DNA from: an uncultured Helcococcus sp.
GTDB lineage: Bacteria > Bacillota > Clostridia > Tissierellales > Peptoniphilaceae
NCBI GenBank assembly: GCA_937926545.1
Contig: CALAZW010000013.1
Coordinates: 1 to 39,773, forward strand
Direction: 5' to 3'
Length of the DNA stretch: 39,773 bases
Shown: piece after piece, positions 33,134-39,773 of the stretch
How the letters are laid out: the number at the start of each line of letters is the position of its first letter
Position numbering within the stretch: the first letter of the stretch is position 1
Translations under genes and position numbers: made by a program
The notes under the pieces: model-generated
The model's database searches: none
Told to the model about the DNA's origin: nothing
The model's input: only the letters and a program-made list of their open reading frames with translations

Positions 33134-33803
33134 CATAACCTCCCACACTATCTCTAATTATCCTTCCATATTCCAAAACTATAACTCTTTTTTGTAGCTT
33201 GTCTACAATCTCTCTGGAATGTGTACTCATAATTACTGTGGTGCCATTTTGATTTACCTTCTCTAGAAACTTCATTATTTCCCAAGACGTATCTGGATCC
33301 AAGTTTCCAGTTGGTTCATCGGCAATTAGAATCTTAGGGTTTACAGCCAAGGCCCTAGCCATGGATACTCTTTGCTGTTCACCACCTGATAGTTGATTAG
33401 GATAATCCTTTCTCCTATCATAAAGGTTTACCAGCTCCAGTACTTCCCTTATTCTCTTTTTCTTTTCAGATCTGGACATGCCCCAAATATCTAGAACAAA
33501 CTCTATGTTTTCATAAATATTTCTATTTTTCAAAAGTCTAAAGTCCTGAAAAACAACCCCTATATCTGATCTTATCTTGGGAATCATCCTCTTTGAAACC
33601 TGGGTAATATCTCTGCCATCCAAATAAATTTCTCCACTATCTGGATTTATTTCCTTTAGGATTAATTTGATTATGGTAGATTTACCGGCTCCACTGGCTC
33701 CGGTTAAAAAGACGAATTCTCCTTCGTCTATATCAAATGTGGCATTGTTTATAGCTACCACATTGTTGGAATACTTCTTACTAACATTTTTAAAATTAAT
33801 CAT
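33120..33803 (-). CDS. ftsE: FtsE, ATPase subunit of the FtsEX complex
   Basis: A 227-residue ABC ATPase of the cell-division FtsEX complex. Motifs: GASGAGKST (Walker A, about 35-43), the Q loop FQDFRLL, the signature LSGGEQQRVSMA, ILIADEPTGNLDPD (Walker B and D loop) and the switch MSTHSREIVDK. It has the usual FtsE length with no substrate-binding extension. First gene of the operon, with AAGAGG 6 nt before the ATG. It is driven by the extended -10 promoter at 33823-33831. Confidence 0.96.
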   Translation of the reverse strand: MINFKNVSKKYSNNVVAINNATFDIDEGEFVFLTGASGAGKSTIIKLILKEINPDSGEIYLDGRDITQVSKRMIPKIRSDIGVVFQDFRLLKNRNIYENIEFVLDIWGMSRSEKKKRIREVLELVNLYDRRKDYPNQLSGGEQQRVSMARALAVNPKILIADEPTGNLDPDTSWEIMKFLEKVNQNGTTVIMSTHSREIVDKLQKRVIVLEYGRIIRDSVGGYDEGN

Positions 33804-33822
33804 AATAACCTCTTCACGGTTT

Positions 33823-33831
33823 ATTATACCA
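33823..33831 (-). promoter_or_regulatory. ftsE promoter (extended -10)
   Basis: TGGTATAAT, a TG-type extended -10, lies 20 nt before ftsE on the minus strand. No good -35 is visible at 16-18 nt, where the T-rich tail of the upstream terminator lies. The extended -10 may compensate. Confidence 0.65.
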
Positions 33832-33841
33832 TAAAAGTTAC

Positions 33842-33876
33842 AAAAAGGTTAAGACTTTAACCAAATCTTAACCTTT
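33842..33876 (-). terminator. terminator of the dnaE-pfkA-pyk operon
   Basis: AAAGGTTAAGA and TCTTAACCTTT form a perfect 11-bp stem with an 11-nt loop, then TT and G. It lies about 37 nt after the CofE-like gene. The arms are followed closely by the ftsE promoter. Confidence 0.9.
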
Positions 33877-33912
33877 CTTTTATATTTATTAAGTTTTTAT
33901 ATTATTTATCTA

Positions 33913-35097
33913 TTAATCGTTGGAATAGTTGTCAAAATAGCCCTTGATATAAACTATTGGGGTACCCTTGTCTCCTGAACCACTTACCAAATCACATAGG
34001 GAACCTATAAGGTCTGTAAGTTGTCTAGGTGTAGTACCTAATTTTTCCTTGCCTTCACTTTCCTTGTCCTTGCTGGAAATTTTTTCCTTCATGGCCTTGA
34101 TGGCATCCTCTCCCTTTAATTCTGCCAAATCATTGTCGGCCAAGTATTTTAACTTGATTTCATTTGGTTGTCCTTCTAGGCCATCTGTATAGCCTGGAGA
34201 TACCACTGGATCTGCCAACTCCCAAATTCCACCAATAGGATCTTTAAAAGCACCATCTCCATATACTAAAACTTCTATTTCTATACCAGTTTCTTTTTTA
34301 ATCTCTTCCTGTAACTTATAGGCAAAGGCCTTAGAGTCTCTAGGGAAAAGTTTCAATGAGTTTTCACCTGATAGGTTGGATCCATAAAGACCATATTCTG
34401 GATTATAGCCAGAATCTCCCACAGCTTGATTCATTATATCTTTTAGAGTTAAGACATTGTCAACTCCCTTGGATTTAAAGAAGTTTTTCAAGTAGTCTTC
34501 CTCATGGATATTTGCTATTAAGATTTCCTTGGCATTTTCTGCTATATAGTCAATGTTGTTTGAGAATAAAATTTCAATATTATCATTTACAGCAAATGAC
34601 TTATAGTAGTCAACATAGTCTATCTTTGTGAAAGGATGAAGATAAGGATGTTCAACTATATCCATATATTCTTTTTCTGTCAATGTATCATTGTAGACAT
34701 TCACATTCTTGCTAGCTAATTTATACTTGTCCATCAAACAGTTTCCAACTTCATCAGAAGGATAGGATAAGTATATTTTAATTTTCTTTTCGGTTAAAGC
34801 TGCTGCTCTCAAAATATTTGAGAATCTGTTTCTACTTAATATTGGGAAAACAATACTTATTTCTTCATCATATTTATTGTTAAAATCTTCAACGATTTGC
34901 TCAATTGTACAATAGTTTCCTTGAGCTCTGGCTACTAAAGATTCTGTGATTCCCACAATATCTTTCTCTTGTATGGTAAATTCGTGATTCTTAGAAGCCT
35001 CAACCACAACATCCTTAACTATTGTAACCAAGTCATCTCCCTTTTTTATTATAGGAGCCCTAAGACCCATCGCATTTGTACCTATTAATCTTTTCAT
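33913..35097 (-). CDS. CofE-like protein (coenzyme F420 gamma-glutamyl ligase family)
   Basis: A 394-residue cytoplasmic protein. The N-terminal half resembles the CofE/FbiB ligase family: LRAPIIKKGDDLVTIVKDVV and DIVGITESLVARAQGN (about 13-62), and later the acidic, conserved-looking LVYGDGAFKDPIGGIWELAD (about 288-307). In F420 producers CofE adds glutamates to F420-0. I see no F420 biosynthetic genes here, and Firmicutes of this kind are not known for F420, so another acid substrate is likely. The gene lies 18 nt after pyk in the same operon and ends at the operon terminator. The region 335-375 (KEKISSKDKESEGKEK) is a charged insert with low complexity. No membrane segment. Assignment is to family only; the substrate is unknown. 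Confidence 0.65.
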   Translation of the reverse strand: MKRLIGTNAMGLRAPIIKKGDDLVTIVKDVVVEASKNHEFTIQEKDIVGITESLVARAQGNYCTIEQIVEDFNNKYDEEISIVFPILSRNRFSNILRAAALTEKKIKIYLSYPSDEVGNCLMDKYKLASKNVNVYNDTLTEKEYMDIVEHPYLHPFTKIDYVDYYKSFAVNDNIEILFSNNIDYIAENAKEILIANIHEEDYLKNFFKSKGVDNVLTLKDIMNQAVGDSGYNPEYGLYGSNLSGENSLKLFPRDSKAFAYKLQEEIKKETGIEIEVLVYGDGAFKDPIGGIWELADPVVSPGYTDGLEGQPNEIKLKYLADNDLAELKGEDAIKAMKEKISSKDKESEGKEKLGTTPRQLTDLIGSLCDLVSGSGDKGTPIVYIKGYFDNYSND

Positions 35098-35115
35098 TTT
35101 TCCCCCTTATAGAAC

Positions 35116-36873
35116 TTATATTACTTTTGCAGTTCCTTCATAAACTATACCTGATATGGCATCCAAGGTTATTATGTCACCGTCTTCAACGGTTTGCATA
35201 GCCTTAGAAGCACCGATTATAGCCGGTTTTTTAAAGTGAATAGCAGATATAGCAGCATGTGAAGTAAGGCCTCCCTCAGCTACAATAATACCTGATGATC
35301 TATCGATGAAATCAACGATTTCTGCATCTGTATAGTCTGCAACTAAAATATCCCCATCTTCAAATTTATCTTTTAATTCTTCAACTGTATTTCCCTTACA
35401 TACCTTACCAACAACTGAACTCTTTCCAATGGCCTGGCCTTGTAGGATTATCTTACCAATTGTATGAACCTTGATCAGGTTGGTTGCAACACCAACACCT
35501 ACAGGTATACCCGCTGTAAGAACAATCAAATCACCTTCAAACACCAATCCTGATTTTAACGCTGAATATATGGATCTGTCAATCAATTCATCTGTAAAAG
35601 TAGATTCCTTGGACACATAAGGATTTACCCCCCATACTAGTGATAATTTTCTAGCCACTGATTCTTCTATAGTTGTAGCAACTATGGTTGAATTTGGCCT
35701 AAATTTTGAGATGGCCCTGGCAGTAGCTCCTGATGCTGTGGCAGCCACTACTGCATTGGCACTTAATTGTTCTGCTATTTGGCATACTGACATGGAAATA
35801 ACGTTGGTTGAATCATTTCCTTCCCAGTTTTTTCTTCTGGCATTGGCCTTTTTAAAGTCTTGGGAAGCTTCAATATTGTCAGCTATTCTAGCCATGGTTT
35901 CAACTGCTTCTATTGGATACTTACCTGCAGCTGTTTCTCCAGACAACATAACTGCGTCTGAACCATCTAAAATAGCATTGGCAACGTCATTTACTTCAGC
36001 CCTGGTAGCCCTTGGGTTTCTAATCATTGAATCTAGCATTTGGGTTGCAGTAATAACTGGCTTACCTGCATAATTTGTCTTTCTTATTATTTCCTTTTGA
36101 GCCAAAGGTACTCTTTCGTTGGAAACTTCCACTCCCAAGTCCCCTCTAGCTACCATAATTCCATCAGATACAGCTATTATCTCATCAAGATTAGTAAGCC
36201 CTTCTTCATTTTCTATCTTAGAAATTATATGTATGTTTTCTCCGCCATTTTCTTCAAGTATTTTTCTTATGGCCAAAACATCGTCTGCTTTTCTAACAAA
36301 GGATGCAGCTATAAAATCAACCCCATTTTCCACTCCAAAAATAATGTCTGAAATGTCCTTGTCTGTAAGGGCTGGTAAATTAATCTTAGTATTGGGAATG
36401 TTTACTCCCTTTCTATCCTTCAACTCACCATAGTTAACTACACTTGTAACAATGTCTGTACCATCTATTATATCTTCAACTAAGAATTCTACTAAACCAT
36501 CATCTATTAAAATTCTTGATCCAACTTCTATATCATTTGGAAGTCCATCATAGGATATGGAAACTATATTTTCGTCTCCTAAAACATCTCTAGTTGTAAG
36601 GGTAAATTTGTCTCCTGACTTAAGATCCACAACTCCATCTTTGAACTTTCCCGTTCTTATTTCTGGTCCCTTAAGGTCCAACATGATGGCAGTATGGGTT
36701 CCAGCTTCCCTTCTAACCTTCTTTATTCTATTAATTCTTTGTAGATGTTCTTCATGGTCTCCATGGGAAAAGTTAAGTCTACAAACATTCATTCCCGCCC
36801 CTATAAGACCCCTTAATATTTCTTCTGATTCAGATGCTGGGCCTATGGTACATACAATCTTTGTTTTTTTCAT
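35116..36873 (-). CDS. pyk: Pyruvate kinase with C-terminal PEP-utilising domain
   Basis: A 585-residue glycolytic enzyme, PEP + ADP to pyruvate + ATP. Motifs: CRLNFSHGDHEEH (about 32), MLDLKGPEIRTGKF, HIISKIENEEGLTN with the catalytic lysine, MVARGDLGVE and TATQMLDSMI. After the core (about 470 residues), an extra domain has the PEP-utiliser His loop, GGLTSHAAI (about 539-547), as in Bacillus and related Firmicutes. The first gene upstream, pfkA, is 11 nt away; an AAGGAG ribosome site lies 7 nt before the ATG. It shares its operon with dnaE, pfkA and the CofE-like gene. Confidence 0.98.
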   Translation of the reverse strand: MKKTKIVCTIGPASESEEILRGLIGAGMNVCRLNFSHGDHEEHLQRINRIKKVRREAGTHTAIMLDLKGPEIRTGKFKDGVVDLKSGDKFTLTTRDVLGDENIVSISYDGLPNDIEVGSRILIDDGLVEFLVEDIIDGTDIVTSVVNYGELKDRKGVNIPNTKINLPALTDKDISDIIFGVENGVDFIAASFVRKADDVLAIRKILEENGGENIHIISKIENEEGLTNLDEIIAVSDGIMVARGDLGVEVSNERVPLAQKEIIRKTNYAGKPVITATQMLDSMIRNPRATRAEVNDVANAILDGSDAVMLSGETAAGKYPIEAVETMARIADNIEASQDFKKANARRKNWEGNDSTNVISMSVCQIAEQLSANAVVAATASGATARAISKFRPNSTIVATTIEESVARKLSLVWGVNPYVSKESTFTDELIDRSIYSALKSGLVFEGDLIVLTAGIPVGVGVATNLIKVHTIGKIILQGQAIGKSSVVGKVCKGNTVEELKDKFEDGDILVADYTDAEIVDFIDRSSGIIVAEGGLTSHAAISAIHFKKPAIIGASKAMQTVEDGDIITLDAISGIVYEGTAKVI

Positions 36874-36884
36874 ATTCCTACTCC

Positions 36885-37844
36885 TTAGTTAGCTAATATG
36901 TTAGCAATAGCATAAAGTTCTGTGTTAAATTGTCTTTTTACTTTTACTGCTTCTGGTATAGGCATGGTTATTATTTGTCCATCCTTCATACCTACTGCAA
37001 GGGAACTCTTACCTTCCATCAATAATTCTACAGCCTTATTTCCCAATTCATTGGCCATTAGCCTATCTTGGAAGGAAGGACTTCCTCCCCTTTGAACGTG
37101 GCCTAAAACCGTTACCTTGGTTTCAACACCTGTTCTTTGATAAATTTCATCGGCGATTCCATAGGAGTTACCTACCCCTTCTGCCACCATAATAATGTGA
37201 TGTAATTTACCTCTTTTCTTTCCTCTTAAAATCTTATCTACAACCTCATTCATATCCAAGGGTATTTCTGGAACCAAGATGCTTTCTGCTCCCCCTGTTA
37301 GACCTGAAAACAAGGCCAAGTCTCCACAGTTTCTTCCCATTACTTCAACCACATTTCCCCTGCCGTGGGAACTTGACGTATCCCTAAGCTTGCCTATGGC
37401 ATCTATAATAGTCTCTACTGCTGTATGAAAACCTATTGTATAGTCTGTAAAGCCCATATCATTATCTATTGTACAAGGTATTCCCATGGTTTTTATTCCT
37501 CTTTCATGAAGAATATTAGCCCCCATGAAGGAACCATCTCCCCCCATGACAACCAAACCTTCTATACCATATTCTTGTATAACTTCAATTGCCCTGTCTT
37601 GACCTTCCTTGGTTTTAAAATCTAAGGATCTGGCAGAACCTAAAATAGTTCCTCCCTTATGAATTATATCGGCAACACTGGATACATTCATTTCATAAAT
37701 GTCCCCTCTAATTAAGCCATCATAACCATTTCTAATCCCCTTAACCCTAAGGCCATTGGCAAAGGCAGTTCTAGCCACCGCTCTAATAGCAGCATTCATA
37801 CCTGGCGCATCTCCCCCAGATGTTAAAATACCAATTGTCTTCAT
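36885..37844 (-). CDS. pfkA: ATP-dependent 6-phosphofructokinase
   Basis: A 319-residue enzyme converting fructose 6-phosphate to fructose 1,6-bisphosphate, the committed step of glycolysis. Motifs: LTSGGDAPGMNAAIR (ATP site, about 7-21), MGGDGSF (GGDGS indicates ATP, not pyrophosphate), PCTIDNDMGFTDYTIGF with the catalytic Asp, VEVMGRNCGDLAL and LGHVQRGGSPS. The length is typical of the bacterial allosteric enzyme. It lies 9 nt after dnaE and 11 nt before pyk. Confidence 0.97.
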   Translation of the reverse strand: MKTIGILTSGGDAPGMNAAIRAVARTAFANGLRVKGIRNGYDGLIRGDIYEMNVSSVADIIHKGGTILGSARSLDFKTKEGQDRAIEVIQEYGIEGLVVMGGDGSFMGANILHERGIKTMGIPCTIDNDMGFTDYTIGFHTAVETIIDAIGKLRDTSSSHGRGNVVEVMGRNCGDLALFSGLTGGAESILVPEIPLDMNEVVDKILRGKKRGKLHHIIMVAEGVGNSYGIADEIYQRTGVETKVTVLGHVQRGGSPSFQDRLMANELGNKAVELLMEGKSSLAVGMKDGQIITMPIPEAVKVKRQFNTELYAIANILAN

Positions 37845-37853
37845 AATTACCCC

Positions 37854-39773
37854 CTAATTAATTTTCACATTCTCATTTCCCATCAAATCTTTTAATCTAT
37901 CCATAAATTCACCTTGATTTACATCAACTGAAAATTTATCTTTTAATTTATAGGCCTTCTTCCTATCTTCAAAGTATATAACTACTCTTGTATTACCTCT
38001 AGATTTTAACAAAATATCTTTTAATAATAAATACCTTTTTTGGTCTCTAGAGTCCATTTGAATATATAATTTATCATCTTTTTTACTGGTGAGAGTTTCC
38101 TTTTCTCCCAGCTTGTCAAGGTCTATCAAACTGGCATCCTTCATGATTAACTTGGCGTCCTCAACATCACTTACCTGTAATTGGCCATTTATAACCAGGG
38201 CTGCCTCCTCTTGAATGATAGTCCTATACCTGCTATACATATCAGGAAAGACGATAACCTCCAAGCTTCCATAGAGATCTTCCATGGTTAGGAAGGCCAT
38301 AATTTTATTATTTTTTGTTAATAATTCTTTTTTAGCTGTAATTATACCGGCAAACCTTACATAGCTATTGTCCAGGCTATCTAAAAAATCCTTCTTTTCT
38401 ATCAAATCCAGGCTGGTAAAGTTGGTCCTGGTCCTGGCATAGGCTTCATAGGGTCTAAAAGGATGGTCTGTTATATATATGCCCAAAACTTCCTTCTCAT
38501 ACTTTAATAAATCTCTTTTCCTATATTCTCTTATGTCAGGTATACTAATTTCTGTACTGGCCTGTTTCTTTAAGATACCAAACATATCCGTTTGGCCTGG
38601 TACATTTTTCTTGTTCTTGTTGTTTATAGAATCTATAACATTTATATAGACAGCCATCATCTGGGCCCTCTTCAGGCCAAATTCATCAAAGGCTCCAGCT
38701 AGAATTAAGGATTCAACCGCCTTTTTATTCAAGCCTGAGTCAGTTCTGGAAGATATCCTATCTATATAATCTGTAAAACTACTATAGTTTCCTTTTTTTC
38801 TCTCTTCAACTGTAGACCTAATAATATTGGTCCCCACATTTTTCACGCTAGACAGACCCATTCTTATGGCCTGGTCCTCAACTGAAAACTTTCTATAGGA
38901 CTGATTGATACTAGGTGGTAAAATTTCTATCTTTAGCCTTCTAGACTCCTTGATATACAACTGAACCTTGGCCGTATCTCCCATAACAGATGATAGAAGG
39001 GCTGCCATAAATTCCTTAGGATAGTAATACTTTAAATAGGCCGTCTGCATGGCTACAAAGGCGTAGGCTACAGAGTGGGACTTGTTAAAGGCATACTTGG
39101 CAAAGTCTATCATCAAGTCATAGATTTTATTGGCCACATCTTCATCTATACCATTTCTAACACAGCCTAAAACCAGGATTTCTCCCTGATCATCATCCCT
39201 GCCGTGGACAAAGTATTTCCTATTTTCCTCCATGACCTCCATCTTCTTCTTTCCCATGGCCCTTCTTAGATTGTCTGCCTCTCCCAGGCTAAAACCAGCC
39301 AGCTTTTGAACTATCTGCATAACCTGTTCCTGGTAGACTATGGTTCCATAGGTCACATCCAAGATGGATTCCAAGGATGGATCTATATACTTAATGTTTT
39401 CTGGATTGTGTCTGTAATTGATATAGTTGGGTATTTCATTCATAGGTCCTGGCCTAAAAAGAGAGTTGGCTGCAACCAAGTCATCAAACCTAGTTGGCTT
39501 TAGCTCCCTTAAAAAGGCCCTCATCCCATCGGATTCAAACTGGAATATTCCTATGGTATGAGCCTTGTTAAAAAGGGTCATAACCTTCTTATCATCTACA
39601 TCTATCTTGTCTATATCTATTTCTTTATTGTGATTTATCTTGATTAAATCCAGGGCATCCTGGATAACTGTCAGGGTCCTAAGACCTAAAAAGTCCATCT
39701 TTAAAAGGCCCAACTCTTCCAGCTCAATCATATTATACTGGGTGGTTATCTGGTCCCCATTTCTTGATAGGGG
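37854..39773 (-). CDS. dnaE: DNA polymerase III alpha subunit (DnaE), C-terminal part, cut by the window edge
   Basis: The frame is open to the end of the window and codes for 639 residues of the replicative polymerase; the PHP domain and the first part of the palm are missing. Seen are the palm end LEELGLLKMDFLGLRTLTVI, the fingers block SLFRPGPMNEIPNYI with GTIVYQEQVMQI, and KYAFNKSHSVAYAFVAMQT. A helix-hairpin-helix region follows (MGLSSVKNVG), then an OB fold (VRFAGIITAKKEL, about residue 480). The upstream residues PLSRNGDQITTQYN at the edge continue the family sequence, so an ATG at 39731 is internal and not the start. It is of the dnaE, not polC, type: no exonuclease insert is seen in this part. 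Confidence 0.95.
   Translation of the reverse strand, partial: PLSRNGDQITTQYNMIELEELGLLKMDFLGLRTLTVIQDALDLIKINHNKEIDIDKIDVDDKKVMTLFNKAHTIGIFQFESDGMRAFLRELKPTRFDDLVAANSLFRPGPMNEIPNYINYRHNPENIKYIDPSLESILDVTYGTIVYQEQVMQIVQKLAGFSLGEADNLRRAMGKKKMEVMEENRKYFVHGRDDDQGEILVLGCVRNGIDEDVANKIYDLMIDFAKYAFNKSHSVAYAFVAMQTAYLKYYYPKEFMAALLSSVMGDTAKVQLYIKESRRLKIEILPPSINQSYRKFSVEDQAIRMGLSSVKNVGTNIIRSTVEERKKGNYSSFTDYIDRISSRTDSGLNKKAVESLILAGAFDEFGLKRAQMMAVYINVIDSINNKNKKNVPGQTDMFGILKKQASTEISIPDIREYRKRDLLKYEKEVLGIYITDHPFRPYEAYARTRTNFTSLDLIEKKDFLDSLDNSYVRFAGIITAKKELLTKNNKIMAFLTMEDLYGSLEVIVFPDMYSRYRTIIQEEAALVINGQLQVSDVEDAKLIMKDASLIDLDKLGEKETLTSKKDDKLYIQMDSRDQKRYLLLKDILLKSRGNTRVVIYFEDRKKAYKLKDKFSVDVNQGEFMDRLKDLMGNENVKIN

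Noticed and set aside
39690..39731. ATG at 39731 as the start of dnaE
   Set aside because: The frame continues to the window edge and the residues before it match the DnaE family, so the gene is simply truncated by the window.

Overview
The window is AT-rich DNA from a low-GC Gram-positive bacterium. Every gene reads on the minus strand, so transcription runs from high to low coordinates. An Flp/Tad pilus locus with no secretin gene, consensus sigma-A promoters, strong AGGAGG ribosome sites, a pyruvate kinase with the extra C-terminal PEP-utilising domain, and a LexA box of the Bacillus/Clostridium type all point to Firmicutes. The gene neighbourhood (rpoBC next to the str operon, dnaE-pfkA-pyk, ftsEX-M23-ctp-uvrBA) suggests an anaerobic Clostridia/Tissierellia relative, perhaps Peptoniphilaceae; that placement is inference.

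Layout in order of transcription. (1) 39773-33842: the 3' part of dnaE (cut by the window edge), pfkA, pyk and a CofE-like ligase form one tight operon ending at an intrinsic terminator. (2) 33831-30686: ftsE, ftsX and a coiled-coil M23 peptidase are driven by an extended -10 promoter and end at a terminator. ctp (30667-29471) follows only about 20 nt after that terminator and ends in its own terminator. (3) 29457-24575: uvrB-uvrA start from a consensus promoter whose spacer is a LexA box, and end in a hairpin containing the uvrA stop codon. (4) 24502-12495: rpoB-rpoC from their own promoters, then rpsL-rpsG-fusA-tuf from a second consensus promoter, ending in a terminator just before tdk. (5) tdk (12475-11891) ends with its stop codon inside a terminator loop. 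(6) 11810-1937: an eleven-gene, mostly overlapping Tad pilus operon: TadZ-like, tadA, tadB, tadC, Flp pilin, three TadE/TadG-like proteins, prepilin peptidase, a TPR/WG-repeat protein and a DUF6382-like protein. (7) 1862-1: five evenly spaced tandem promoters feeding a cluster of at least 16 tRNA genes that continues past the left edge.

Functionally the window is mostly core: transcription, translation, nucleotide excision repair, glycolysis, replication, and division-linked cell wall hydrolysis. The accessory part is the surface pilus operon. The points most worth following are the promoter array of the tRNA cluster, the TadZ-like protein that has lost its P-loop, the two pilus-operon tail genes of unknown role, the CofE-like ligase beside the glycolytic genes, and the unusual placement of terminators. 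Several start codons were re-chosen from Shine-Dalgarno position (rpsG GTG, fusA GTG, M23 TTG, rpoB, uvrB, ctp, ftsX, tadB, tadZ-like, tdk).
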